Part shown: piece by piece, positions 1 to 8,227 of the stretch
Position numbering within the stretch: the stretch's first letter is position 1
Layout of the letters: each line of letters begins with the position of its first letter
Source of the DNA: Cytobacillus sp. IB215665
GTDB lineage: Bacteria; Bacillota; Bacilli; Bacillales; SM2101
NCBI RefSeq assembly: GCF_033963835.1
Contig: NZ_JAXBME010000005.1
Coordinates: 124,001 to 188,000, forward strand
Direction of reading: 5' to 3'
DNA: 64,000 nt
Translations under genes and position numbers: made by a program
Notes under the pieces: model-generated
What the model was told of the DNA's origin: nothing
What the model saw: the letters and a program-made list of their open reading frames with translations, nothing else
Database searches by the model: none

Positions 1-81
1 AAAATTGCTCTCGTTCTTGGGTTTGTTGCGACAACAATCTTGATAAAGGGAGTATCTTTTTTTGGTTATAAATCGTTATAA
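1..81 (+). CDS. C-terminal end of a membrane protein gene (partial)
   Basis: An open frame runs in from the window edge and stops at a TAA at 79-81. The 26 visible residues are hydrophobic and end in a short basic and aromatic tail, like the last membrane helix of an integral membrane protein. The next gene starts 22 bases later with its own ribosome binding site. The visible part is too short to name a family, and the 5' part lies outside the window. Confidence 0.45.
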   Translation, partial: KIALVLGFVATTILIKGVSFFGYKSL

Positions 82-103
82 GTTTTGGGGGAGGGATGAA
101 GTG

Positions 104-1297
104 ATGAAAGCTAAAGAGCCTTTATGGACTAAATCGTATATTATGCTTATGTTAGGTAACTTATTTGTTTTCATGTCGTTTCAAATGTTGATTCCAACGT
201 TACCTCCATATATTAAGTCAATAGGTGCGTCAGGATTAGAAATTGGCTTAGTTACAGCGTTGTTTTCAATAGGTGCTGTATTGAGTCGACCGTTTATTGG
301 GTATATGCTTGAATATAAGGAGAGAAAGTCACTTGTGATAATAGGTGTCATCTCTTTATTAATAGTTACGTTACTATATCCAGTATCTCAATTAGTTGTC
401 CTTTTTTTGGTTTTTAGGTTTTTACACGGGCTTGCTTGGGGATGGTCTACAACGGTCAATGGAACGGTAGCTTCAGATATTGTACCTAGTTCTCGTTTAG
501 GGGAAGGTTTAGGATATTTTGGCCTTTCTATTACGCTTGGAATGATTATCGCTCCAAGTCTAGGAATTTATTTATTTCAAGTTACATCATTTTCTAACCT
601 AATATATATTTCTGCAATATTAGGACTTATCTCTATTTGTTTATTATTTCTTATTCGTTACCAAACTCCAGATACAGTTAAAGCAACAAAAAAAGAAGAC
701 TTAAAGTTTTCTTATTTGGGCTCATTAGTTGAAAAATCTAGCTGGTATCCAGCTTTTATAACTATCATAGCAACATTTGGCTACGGTTCTGTTGTAACAT
801 TTATCGTCATATTTGGGGAAGAACGTGGTATAGATCAAATTTTTCTATTTTATTTGTTTAATGCGATAATGGCGACTATTTCTCGTCCAATTGCTGGAAA
901 ATGGTTTGATAAAAATGGTCCAATGGGAATTGTGTTAAGCTGTCTTACGTTAACCTTTATTGGGTTATGGGTACTATCAATGGCTTACTCTAATTTATTT
1001 ATTATTATTTCAGGTATCTTATTTGGAATTGGTTTTGGATCATTAATTCCAACATTACAATCGTGGACGTTATCTAAAACACCTCCTAATCGTCGAGGTG
1101 TAGCGAATGGAATGCTGTTTTCAGCTATTGACCTTGGTATTGGTTTAGGTGGATTAGTATTTGGTATTTTAGCAACGTTTTTTGATATAGCTACATTGTT
1201 CCAAATATCCAGTATCTTTCTAGTAATAGCAATAATAGCTACATTATTTGAAGGACGAAAAAATAAAATTACTCAGCAACATTCAGTATCATCTTAA
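104..1297 (+). CDS. MFS family transporter (probable drug exporter)
   Basis: Encodes about 398 residues with 12 predicted membrane helices, the usual size for a major facilitator superfamily proton antiporter. The loop after helix 2 carries the MFS-type signature SRPFIGYMLEYKERK, and a second basic loop (RPIAGKWFDKNG) marks the second half. This fits drug/proton antiporters of the YttB type, but the substrate cannot be read from the sequence. The frame is open from a TTG at 62, but the GGGGAGGG at 87-94 sits nine bases before the ATG at 104, so 104 is preferred. A hairpin terminator follows directly, so it appears to be a single gene or the end of an operon. Confidence 0.85.
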   Translation: MKAKEPLWTKSYIMLMLGNLFVFMSFQMLIPTLPPYIKSIGASGLEIGLVTALFSIGAVLSRPFIGYMLEYKERKSLVIIGVISLLIVTLLYPVSQLVVLFLVFRFLHGLAWGWSTTVNGTVASDIVPSSRLGEGLGYFGLSITLGMIIAPSLGIYLFQVTSFSNLIYISAILGLISICLLFLIRYQTPDTVKATKKEDLKFSYLGSLVEKSSWYPAFITIIATFGYGSVVTFIVIFGEERGIDQIFLFYLFNAIMATISRPIAGKWFDKNGPMGIVLSCLTLTFIGLWVLSMAYSNLFIIISGILFGIGFGSLIPTLQSWTLSKTPPNRRGVANGMLFSAIDLGIGLGGLVFGILATFFDIATLFQISSIFLVIAIIATLFEGRKNKITQQHSVSS

Positions 1298-1306
1298 GGT
1301 AATAAA

Positions 1307-1342
1307 GAAACTTCTCAATTATATAGAGAAGTTTCTTTTTTT
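1307..1342 (+). terminator. Rho-independent terminator after the MFS gene
   Basis: The arms GAAACTTCTC and GAGAAGTTTC form a perfect 10-bp stem with a 9-base loop, followed by seven T residues. It begins ten bases after the stop codon. A repeat element (1344-1496) abuts its T-run. Confidence 0.92.
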
Positions 1343-1343
1343 A

Positions 1344-1496
1344 GGCTGTTTTGCATTAATTATTTTACGTAATTTGAGCTAAACATGGATATAAATATTC
1401 TTCTTGGCTTCTTCTCTAAAGATTATTAAAAGCATAGCACACATTCTGTTACTTAAAATATATGTGAAAAAAGGAACAAAGCTTAAGAAAATAGCC
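1344..1496 (-). mobile_element. MITE-like repeat, inverted and degenerate copy
   Basis: This is a reverse-orientation copy of the family typified by 24785-24943. The + strand starts AGGCTGTTTTGCATTAATT and ends with GGAACAAAGCTTAAGAAAATAGCC, the degraded complement of the family left end. The middle is diverged but keeps the TTCTTGGCTTCTTCTC remnant of the core. No convincing target-site duplication is visible. Confidence 0.6.
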
Positions 1497-1615
1497 TTAG
1501 CCAATGGTCTGCATTTTAAAATAGACAGTGAAGGGTGTATAATTTAAGTTAAGAATAATTGTCTATTTTTAGTGATTTGAGTCGAATTTTTTATGGGTTG
1601 AAAGGACTGATTATC

Positions 1616-2431
1616 ATGTTTTTGGATTGGTTTAGTTCATTAAATCCAACGGTACAAGCGTTATTAGGTGGCATGCTTACATGGGGGTTAACTGCGCTAG
1701 GAGCAGCGACAGTTTTCTTTTTTAGAAAAATTGATAAGCATATTTTAAATATGATGTTAGGTTTTGCAGCTGGTGTAATGATTGCTGCATCTTTTTGGTC
1801 ACTATTAGCTCCATCGATTGAATTTAGTGAACAGAATGGTCAAATTCCTTGGTTAGCACCAGCCATTGGTTTTTTACTAGGTGGGTTGTTTATACGGTTA
1901 TTAGACTTTATCGTGCCACATTTGCATTTAGGTGAGAAAAAAGAAAAAGCAGAAGGCCCTGAAACGAAGTTTCAGAAATCTACACTGTTATTTTTAGCTA
2001 TAATGTTACATAACATCCCTGAAGGTCTTGCGATAGGTGTAGCTTTTGGTGCTGCTTCGTTGGGGATTGGTGAAGCATCTTTAATTGGTGCTATTGGTCT
2101 TGCAATAGGAATTGGTATTCAAAATATGCCGGAAGGAGCTGCTCTTTCAGTTCCATTAAGAGGGGAAGGGATGTCTAGGGCACGAGCATTTCATTACGGA
2201 CAGCTCTCAGCAATTGTTGAGCCGATTGCAGCTGTCATTGGTGCAGCAGCAGTTTTACTCGTTCAACCTATTCTTCCATATGCGTTAGCTTTTGCAGCAG
2301 GTGCGATGATTTTTGTTGTCGTTGAAGAACTTATTCCAGAATCTCAATCATCTGGCAGCACAGATTTGGCTACACTTGGACTAATGGGTGGCTTTGTCGT
2401 CATGATGATTTTGGACGTAGCGTTAGGGTAA
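1616..2431 (+). CDS. ZIP family divalent metal transporter
   Basis: Encodes about 271 residues with roughly eight membrane helices, the standard ZIP/ZupT (GufA-type) architecture. It moves divalent metals such as zinc into the cytoplasm. The two metal-binding helices are visible as HNIPEG (helix IV) and QNMPEG (helix V). A short histidine-containing loop (HLHLGEKKEK) lies between helices III and IV. The frame is open from TTG 1559, but family members begin at a tryptophan-rich segment such as MFLDWF. The ATG at 1616 has AAAGGA upstream and gives that N-terminus. A TATAAT at 1538-1543 could be its -10 box. A terminator at 2442 makes it monocistronic. Confidence 0.88.
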   Translation: MFLDWFSSLNPTVQALLGGMLTWGLTALGAATVFFFRKIDKHILNMMLGFAAGVMIAASFWSLLAPSIEFSEQNGQIPWLAPAIGFLLGGLFIRLLDFIVPHLHLGEKKEKAEGPETKFQKSTLLFLAIMLHNIPEGLAIGVAFGAASLGIGEASLIGAIGLAIGIGIQNMPEGAALSVPLRGEGMSRARAFHYGQLSAIVEPIAAVIGAAAVLLVQPILPYALAFAAGAMIFVVVEELIPESQSSGSTDLATLGLMGGFVVMMILDVALG

Positions 2432-2441
2432 CAGAGATGAG

Positions 2442-2477
2442 AAGCAGACCCTGATAGGATCTGCTTGTTTTGTTTTT
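2442..2477 (+). terminator. Terminator after the ZIP transporter gene
   Basis: AAGCAGA (2442-2448) pairs with TCTGCTT (2460-2466) and is followed by a T-rich tract, GTTTTGTTTTT. Confidence 0.85.
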
Positions 2478-2602
2478 AACAATTAATTTTAGTATGATGT
2501 TGATTTTATGTATGTTTTTCATTTAAACTTGAAAAACAAATGATGATACTTACGTGTAAACAGTATTATAAAGTATAAATTTTTAATTAAATTAACGATA
2601 CA

Positions 2603-2751
2603 AGATACGATATTTAGTTCGGGCACGTTCCACTCGGGGGGACTTCACCAATTCCAGCGCCTGCAGGTGTAATGCGATTATAGGGCATTACTGGGGAGAG
2701 GCAGGATGGCAACATACCACCGTTGTCATCAGAGGACGAGGTCTCGTATTT
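2603..2751 (+). ncRNA. Structured RNA leader of unknown family upstream of the ThrE-like pair
   Basis: A GC-richer block in an AT-rich intergenic region folds by eye into a closed multi-branch structure. An 8-bp closing stem pairs 2603-2610 with 2744-2751 (AGATACGA with TCGTATTT). Hairpin A pairs GTAATGC (2669-2675) with GCATTAC (2685-2691). Hairpin B pairs GATGGCAAC (2705-2713) with GTTGTCATC (2722-2730, one G-U pair). CCTGC (2660-2664) can pair with GCAGG (2701-2705) around hairpin A. The closing stem ends 48 bases before the preferred start of the next gene, where a cis-regulatory leader would lie. The conserved cores of the SAM-I, TPP, FMN, lysine, c-di-AMP, M-box, glmS, glycine, guanidine and cobalamin riboswitches were not recognised. 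A weak hairpin plus TTTTATT (2760-2785) might be an attenuator. Confidence 0.55.
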
Positions 2752-2798
2752 AGGTGGAATTGAAGGTGCTTACGCTTCTTTTATTGGAGAGAATGGAA

Positions 2799-3560
2799 AT
2801 GAATAATCAAATAAATGAGACGTATGACATTATGGAAGTATGTCTACTTGCAGGAAAAATAATGTTACAAAGTGGAGCTGAAACATATCGGGTTGAAGAT
2901 ACAATGACGCGTATCGCAAGAGCTTTTGATGTGAAGGAATCACATAGCTTTGTTACTCCAACTGTCATCATTTTATCAATTGAAGGGGTAGATCCGACTA
3001 AGACTAAACTAGTTAGAATTTCTGAAAGAACGACAGATTTGCATAAAGTTACTTTAGTTAATAGTATTTCAAGGCAAATTAGCAGTGGTGAATTAACTAT
3101 TGAGCAGGCATATCAATCATTAAGAGAAATAGAACAGTCCAATGTAGCTTTTCCATTTTTTGTGCAAATTTTAGCTGCAGCTTTTACCAGCGGTTGCTTT
3201 TTAATTATGTTTGACGGAGAGTGGCGAGATTTCATACCAGCATTTATTGCTGGTGGTGTGGGCTTGTTTTTTGTGATTTATTTACATAGGCTAGTCCCCA
3301 TAAAGTTTTTTGCTGAGTTCACATCTTCAGTCATTATTGGTTTGTTAGCTTTATTGTTTGTGCAAATTGAGCTTGGGTATGAACTCGATAAAATTATAAT
3401 AGGTTCAGTTATGCCATTAGTTCCTGGTTTGCTCTTAACGAATGCTGTAAGAGATTTAATGGCTGGTCACCTCATGTCAGGCTTAGCAAAAAGTGCAGAA
3501 GCCTTATTAACTGCATTTGCAATTGGTTCGGGGATAGCAGTGGTGTTTATGATCTTTTAG
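2799..3560 (+). CDS. Threonine/serine exporter family protein, large subunit (YjjP-like)
   Basis: Encodes about 253 residues. An N-terminal cytoplasmic domain carries the family stretch SGAETYRVEDTMTRIARAF, followed by five or so membrane helices. This is the N-terminal half of the ThrE/DUF1212 family. In Firmicutes the exporter is usually split into a large and a small subunit, and the small one follows here after 15 bases. The frame extends up to GTG 2754, but GGAGAG at 2786-2791 is spaced correctly for ATG 2799, with ATG 2793 too close. The structured RNA at 2603-2751 precedes it and probably regulates it. The substrate is inferred from the family, not proven. Confidence 0.82.
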   Translation: MNNQINETYDIMEVCLLAGKIMLQSGAETYRVEDTMTRIARAFDVKESHSFVTPTVIILSIEGVDPTKTKLVRISERTTDLHKVTLVNSISRQISSGELTIEQAYQSLREIEQSNVAFPFFVQILAAAFTSGCFLIMFDGEWRDFIPAFIAGGVGLFFVIYLHRLVPIKFFAEFTSSVIIGLLALLFVQIELGYELDKIIIGSVMPLVPGLLLTNAVRDLMAGHLMSGLAKSAEALLTAFAIGSGIAVVFMIF

Positions 3561-3575
3561 AAAGGGGCTGTAAGA

Positions 3576-4031
3576 ATGATTATAGAACAACTTGTAACAA
3601 GTTTTGTTGCAGCAGCAGCCTTTGGCATTATGTTTAATGTTCCAAGAAAATCGTTGATTAAGTGTGGCTTTGTTGGGATGTTAGGATGGATCATTTATGT
3701 CTTGTTAACGGATAATGATATCGATTCAGTATTTTCAACAGTTGTAGCATCGTTTGTAGTTGCTGTAATGAGTCAGATTTTTTCCAGAATGTATAAAACA
3801 CCAATTATTGTTTTTATCGTATCTGGAATTATCCCTTTAGTACCAGGTGGGTTAGCCTATGATGCAATGAGGAATTTTGTTCAAAATGATTATAATACTG
3901 CAATAAATTTAGCAGCTAAGGCATTTATGATTTCAGGTGCTATTGCCATTGGCCTTGTGTTTTCGGAAGTAATCAATCAAGTAATTAGAAAATCAAAACT
4001 TACATTAAATAGATCAGGCTACTCAAAATAG
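3576..4031 (+). CDS. Threonine/serine exporter family protein, small subunit (YjjB-like)
   Basis: Encodes 151 residues with four to five membrane helices, matching the small ThrE-type subunit (DUF3815). The segment IVSGIIPLVPGGLAYDAMRN parallels VMPLVPGLLLTNAVRDLM in the upstream protein, the internal duplication expected of this split family. It is probably co-transcribed with the gene ending at 3560 and has its own GAAAGGGG ribosome binding site. The two proteins should form one membrane complex. Confidence 0.82.
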   Translation: MIIEQLVTSFVAAAAFGIMFNVPRKSLIKCGFVGMLGWIIYVLLTDNDIDSVFSTVVASFVVAVMSQIFSRMYKTPIIVFIVSGIIPLVPGGLAYDAMRNFVQNDYNTAINLAAKAFMISGAIAIGLVFSEVINQVIRKSKLTLNRSGYSK

Positions 4032-4054
4032 TAGCTATGTAATAAATATATATT

Positions 4055-4208
4055 GGCTCTCGCATTGGTTGTTGCTTACGTTCTAAGATATAAGTATGTA
4101 TCCATCTAGTGTTTGTGGCATCTACTTTTACCATTATTGAGGTCTCTCATAAAACCAACATACATTCATTTCTTAGAGAAAATAGCAAAAAACATTCCGA
4201 AAAGAACC
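4055..4208 (-). mobile_element. MITE-like repeat, inverted copy
   Basis: The + strand reads GGCTCTCGCATTGGTTGTTG at the left and AACATTCCGAAAAGAACC at the right. The core GTTTGTGGCATCTACTTTTA lies in the middle. It closely follows the reverse complement of the copy at 24785-24943, including the arm with AGATATAAG and CATCTAG. It separates the exporter pair from its likely terminator at 4212. Confidence 0.8.
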
Positions 4209-4211
4209 ATA

Positions 4212-4241
4212 AAAACAGACTCGTTAGTTCTGTTTCTTTTT
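4212..4241 (+). terminator. Terminator of the exporter pair
   Basis: AAACAGA (4213-4219) and TCTGTTT (4229-4235) form a stem followed by CTTTTTG. The repeat at 4055-4208 lies between it and the stop codon, so this was probably the original terminator, displaced by insertion. Confidence 0.6.
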
Positions 4242-4503
4242 GTATATGAATATATTTTTAGGAAGCACGTTTCTTATTCATGCAGTGCTAGTATGTTTAA
4301 TAATTTGCTTAATAGAGAAAACGGCGCAGCATGGCTAGTAAAAGAGCTATCTTAGTAAAACAGCTACATCTAACAAGATTATTTATTAAATTTTTCATAA
4401 TTGCATATGAGAATGCTGATTGGTAAGGGTTGATAGTATACACGACCATATCTAAATGATATGATAATAAGCAAATATATCCAGTATTGGGGTGGTGAAT
4501 ATA
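4242..4503. other. AT-rich intergenic stretch, no gene
   Basis: No frame with a ribosome binding site or protein-like composition was seen. The promoter of the aldo/keto reductase must lie here. TTGATA at 4430 and TATGAT at 4460 are present but spaced too widely (24 bases) to be a confident pair. Confidence 0.5.
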
Positions 4504-5490
4504 GTGGAAAGTATAATGATTCCGCTTCGTAAATTAGGTAAATCGAATCTGGAGATTTCTGCACTGGGACTTGGTACTTGGCAATTTAGTAAAGGTAATG
4601 GCATGGTAGGTCGTTTTTGGCCAGTGTTAGAAAAAGAAGAGATCCAAGAGATCGTAAAAATTAGTTTAGAGGGCGGTATTAATTGGTTTGACACAGCAGA
4701 GGTGTATGGGAAAGGGAAGTCAGAGGAAGGACTTGCTGATGCATTGAATGGTCTTGGAGACAAGGCGAAAGATGCATTGATTGCTACAAAATGGTGGCCT
4801 GCTATGCGTACTGCAAAATCAATTACGAAAACAATTGATGAGAGGCTGAAGGCGTTAAAAGGGAGAAAGATAGATTTATATATGGTTCATCAACCATTTT
4901 CTTTTTCTAGTGTTAAAGCTGAAATGGATGAAATGGCTGAGTTGCTGAAAAGTGGGAAAATCCGTCATGCGGGTGTAAGTAATTTTAATGAAGAGAAAAT
5001 GAGGGAAGCACATAAAGTATTGGATCAACATGGTTTTCCACTCGTTTCTAATCAAGTCAAATATAGCTTATTAGACAGGAGAATTGAGAAGAACGGTATA
5101 TTGGATGCTGCTAAGGAACTAGGTATCACACTTATTGCGTATTCTCCGTTAGAGCAAGGGCTACTCACAGGGAAATTTCATAAAAATCCAGATTTAATTA
5201 AAAATATGTCGGGGCCACGCAAACACTTTTCTTCTTTCAAAACATCTACACTTGAAAGAACGAAACCACTGATTGATTTGCTTGATAAGTTAGCTGATGA
5301 ATACAATGTCTCACCAAGTCAAGTTGCTTTAAATTGGCTCATCCACTTTCATGGGGAAACGATCGTTGCCATCCCTGGTGCAACAAAAAAACATCATGCA
5401 CAAGAAAATATTGGCGCACTAACATTTAAATTGTCACAAAATCATCTTGATGAATTAGATATGGTGTCTAGAGATGTTTCTGTGAAATAA
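4504..5490 (+). CDS. Aldo/keto reductase family oxidoreductase
   Basis: Encodes about 328 residues, the usual size for a single-domain (TIM barrel) NADPH-dependent carbonyl reductase. Family landmarks appear in order: GLGTWQF near the N-terminus, FDTAEVYG (catalytic Asp and Tyr), ATKWW (catalytic Lys), MVHQP (catalytic His), SNF, and the C-terminal nucleotide-binding segment AIPGATKKHHAQEN. The substrate cannot be predicted. Start choice is uncertain: GGGGTGG at 4489-4495 fits GTG 4504, while ATG 4516 and GTG 4492 are alternatives. Confidence 0.87.
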   Translation: MESIMIPLRKLGKSNLEISALGLGTWQFSKGNGMVGRFWPVLEKEEIQEIVKISLEGGINWFDTAEVYGKGKSEEGLADALNGLGDKAKDALIATKWWPAMRTAKSITKTIDERLKALKGRKIDLYMVHQPFSFSSVKAEMDEMAELLKSGKIRHAGVSNFNEEKMREAHKVLDQHGFPLVSNQVKYSLLDRRIEKNGILDAAKELGITLIAYSPLEQGLLTGKFHKNPDLIKNMSGPRKHFSSFKTSTLERTKPLIDLLDKLADEYNVSPSQVALNWLIHFHGETIVAIPGATKKHHAQENIGALTFKLSQNHLDELDMVSRDVSVK

Positions 5491-5520
5491 TTGAAATACA
5501 TATATAAAGTAGCCAACACT

Positions 5521-5564
5521 AGAATTCAACGAGTTGAATTCATGGTTCAACCTCGTTGAATTCT
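5521..5564. repeat. Long near-perfect hairpin between convergent genes
   Basis: AGAATTCAACGAG (5521-5533) and CTCGTTGAATTCT (5552-5564) are perfect 13-base inverted arms. Inside them TTGAA and TTCAA extend the stem around a short loop. There is no T-run on either side. It lies between the aldo/keto reductase (+) and the GNAT gene (-), where a bidirectional transcription barrier would be useful, but it could also be a site for a binding protein. Confidence 0.7.
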
Positions 5565-5693
5565 ATAAAGCTTTGCCTTAGCTTGTTTGGATTATTAAAT
5601 AGATTTCTAATGTGCTTAAGTATGAATCGCTTCTAATAGCTAAGTGTTTAGCTACTCCATAAATGAAATACGCTTCCTTATCCCTTCAATCTA

Positions 5694-6167
5694 TTAAACT
5701 ACCCGTTTATAATAAACTAGTGTTAAGTTATCGTTTATTTTTTTGTGTAAACCTGTCTTTGTATAGCCCATTTTTTCATATAAGTAACAATTTTGCTTTT
5801 CCTCTAGGATCGTTGATAATTCCCAGCTCTTTGCTTGAGGGTACATTTGCTCAATTAACTGTAATGTTTTTTGAGCAATCCCATTTCCCTGATAAGTTGG
5901 GAGAATAAACATAGGGCTTATCCAAAATCGTGTTTCTTCTTTCCAACCTATACATGTCGCACCAATTAGTGTTTGATTGACGTTGATTTTATAAAATCTA
6001 CTGTTATGATCGGTAATTCTTGTAATTACTCGATCAATTTTTTCGTTTGCAGGGTTTGTTTCATAATCTTTATACTTCTGTAATAATGGTGTAAATGCAG
6101 CTATTTGTATATCAAAAATAGCTTGTGCATCAGCTTTTGTTGCTATGTCTAGTTTGGGTTCCATCAT
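5694..6167 (-). CDS. GNAT family N-acetyltransferase
   Basis: Encodes about 157 residues with the GNAT fold. The acetyl-CoA pyrophosphate loop is visible as TYQGNGIAQKTLQ (Q/RxxGxG/A type) near residue 100, preceded by the beta-4 segment FWISPMFILP and followed by LYEKMGYTKTG. It transfers an acetyl group to an amine; the acceptor is unknown. Adjacent ATGs at 6167 and 6164 both follow GGAG. The open frame begins at GTG 6173, which overlaps the ribosome binding site and is unlikely. Confidence 0.83.
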   Translation of the reverse strand: MMEPKLDIATKADAQAIFDIQIAAFTPLLQKYKDYETNPANEKIDRVITRITDHNSRFYKINVNQTLIGATCIGWKEETRFWISPMFILPTYQGNGIAQKTLQLIEQMYPQAKSWELSTILEEKQNCYLYEKMGYTKTGLHKKINDNLTLVYYKRVV

Positions 6168-6484
6168 CTTCACTCCAGTATATTGACGATTAGTTTTACA
6201 ATTCTAAGAGAAGCTAATGTTAGTGTGCTTACTTTTTTGTTCGGATATTTATTTTAACGGCTACATCCACATTTACATTGTAGAAGGTTCATTTCCTTGT
6301 GCCTATTAATGACAGGTGACCACTCATTATTTACCAATAGTAACATAAAACAAATGGAACCTTAACAACTCCCTTGTTATCTACATTTTTTCAATAAGCA
6401 TTCCAATCCAAAATAATTTAAAAATTTAGATAGAAAAGGTATGATAGAACTTAAATCGGATTTGTAATGTATGGAGGATTATTT
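6168..6484. other. Divergent intergenic region, promoters only
   Basis: Lies between the divergent GNAT and ABC exporter genes. A TATGAT at 6440-6445 is a plausible -10 box for the exporter, with no strong -35 partner. No coding frame or repeat was found. Confidence 0.45.
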
Positions 6485-8227
6485 ATGCCAAGAGTGCTAT
6501 CATTTCTTAAACCGTACCGTCTCCCAGTTATCATTGCACTGTTGCTTATGCTTACTGAGTTAATAGTAGAGCTATGGCAACCGTTGTTGATGGCGAAAAT
6601 TATTGATGATGGGATTCTACAACAGGATATGACTGTCGTGTTGAAGTGGGGCGGATTAATGATTGGGTTATCGTTTATCGCTTTTATATCAGGAATTATT
6701 AATACATTCTATGCTGCGCATGTGGGTCAGAGCTTCGGCTACGATGTGAGGCAGGAATTGTTTAAAAAAGTTCAGTCTTTTTCATTTGCTAACTTTAATA
6801 AGTTTCCGACATCATCACTCGTTACCCGTACGACGAATGATGTAACACAAGTGCAAAACACAGTGTTTATGAGCTTGCGAATTATGTTACGTGCACCGTT
6901 ATTAATTATCGGTGGAACGATTATGGCGCTCATTGTGAATGTGAAGCTAGCTCTTATTTTTTTAGCAAGTGTGCCGGTATTGTTCATCTTTCTTCTTTGG
7001 GTTATGAGAAGAGGGTGGCACTTATTTCAGTCTGTGCAGAAAAAGCTAGACACTGTAAATAGAGTAATGAGGGAAAATTTAGCTGGTATGAGATTGATTA
7101 AAGCTTATGTAAGAAAAGATTACGAGTCGGATCGATTCTCAAGTGCTAGCGCTGAGTTAAGAGGCGAGACAGCAGCAGTGTTTAGGTTACTAGAAATAAC
7201 CGTGCCAATCTTACTTTTAGTTATGAATATTAGTGTAATTGCTGTTCTTTGGTATGGGAATACTGGTGTAATTGCAGGAGATGTAGCGGTCGGAGAAGTT
7301 GTTGCAATTGTTAACTATGCGACGCGAATTACAGCTGCTCTATCGGTATTCTCGTTTATCATTATGGCTTTCTCACGTGCAAGTGCATCTGCTGAACGTA
7401 TTACAGAAGTGCTTCAAACAGATATTGATGTCGTGAATTCATCTGATACGAATTCGTCATTGCAAATAAGAGCAGGAAAAGTAGCTTTTAACAATGTTTC
7501 ATTTCAATATCCAGAAAAGCAAGATTCAGTTATACAGAATATATCCTTTGAAGTAAATCCTGGAGAAACAGTCGCCATTTTAGGGGCAACTGGCTCAGGT
7601 AAAACATCTATTATTCAGCTTATTCCCCGTCTTTACGATGTGAGTAAGGGCAGTATTTTTATAGATGATCACGATATAAAAACGATGAGGCTTGAACATC
7701 TCCGCAGAAGCATAGGGGTCGTTCCTCAAGATGTATTATTATTTACAGGTTCAATTAAAGAGAATATACGCTGGGGGAAAGAAGATGCTTCTATGGATGA
7801 AATCATTGAAGCAGCTAAACACGCTCAAATTCATGAGACGATTTGGGAGCTTCCGAATAAGTATGAAACAGAACTAGGTCAAAAAGGAATAAACTTATCA
7901 GGTGGCCAAAAGCAGCGGATTTCCATTGCAAGGGCACTTGTAAGGAGACCTAAAATCTTGTTATTAGACGATAGTACGAGTGCGCTGGATGTACATACTG
8001 AGTCAAAATTATTAAGAGCGTTAAAAACATATGCTTGCACTACATTAGTCATTACTCAAAAAATTAGTACTGCTAAGCAAGCAGATAAAATCTTACTAAT
8101 AGATGAACAGGGTAACATACAAGAGGGGAATCATAAGTATTTATTAGCTTATTCAGAGCTTTATAACAAAATTGTTCATTCACAGCTTGGAAAGGAGGCG
8201 CTTTATGATGCTCAAGCAACTAACTAA
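6485..8227 (+). CDS. ABC exporter half-transporter with degenerate catalytic site (YfiB-like)
   Basis: Encodes about 580 residues: six membrane helices (residues 1-300) and a C-terminal ATP-binding domain with GATGSGKTS (Walker A), LSGGQKQR (signature) and LLLDDSTSALD (Walker B). The residue after the Walker B aspartate is Asp instead of Glu, and the switch histidine is replaced (VITQKIS instead of the usual VIAHRLS). This is the degenerate half of a heterodimeric multidrug-type exporter. Its partner overlaps it by 23 bases. It resembles YfiB of the B. subtilis YfiB/YfiC pair. ATG 6485 follows GGAGGA by six bases; the frame also opens at ATG 6467 without a site. Confidence 0.88.
   Translation: MPRVLSFLKPYRLPVIIALLLMLTELIVELWQPLLMAKIIDDGILQQDMTVVLKWGGLMIGLSFIAFISGIINTFYAAHVGQSFGYDVRQELFKKVQSFSFANFNKFPTSSLVTRTTNDVTQVQNTVFMSLRIMLRAPLLIIGGTIMALIVNVKLALIFLASVPVLFIFLLWVMRRGWHLFQSVQKKLDTVNRVMRENLAGMRLIKAYVRKDYESDRFSSASAELRGETAAVFRLLEITVPILLLVMNISVIAVLWYGNTGVIAGDVAVGEVVAIVNYATRITAALSVFSFIIMAFSRASASAERITEVLQTDIDVVNSSDTNSSLQIRAGKVAFNNVSFQYPEKQDSVIQNISFEVNPGETVAILGATGSGKTSIIQLIPRLYDVSKGSIFIDDHDIKTMRLEHLRRSIGVVPQDVLLFTGSIKENIRWGKEDASMDEIIEAAKHAQIHETIWELPNKYETELGQKGINLSGGQKQRISIARALVRRPKILLLDDSTSALDVHTESKLLRALKTYACTTLVITQKISTAKQADKILLIDEQGNIQEGNHKYLLAYSELYNKIVHSQLGKEALYDAQATN

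Noticed and set aside
2604-2750. Minus-strand reading frame through the structured RNA (ends PPSGTCPN)
   Set aside because: No start site, and the base-paired arms are better explained as RNA structure. Left as an alternative to test, not annotated as a gene.
4113-4355. 80-codon plus-strand frame starting in the repeat at 4055
   Set aside because: It begins inside the repeat element, has no ribosome binding site and runs through a terminator.
5663-5908. 81-codon plus-strand frame opposite the GNAT gene
   Set aside because: Fully antisense to a gene with clear GNAT motifs; no ribosome binding site.
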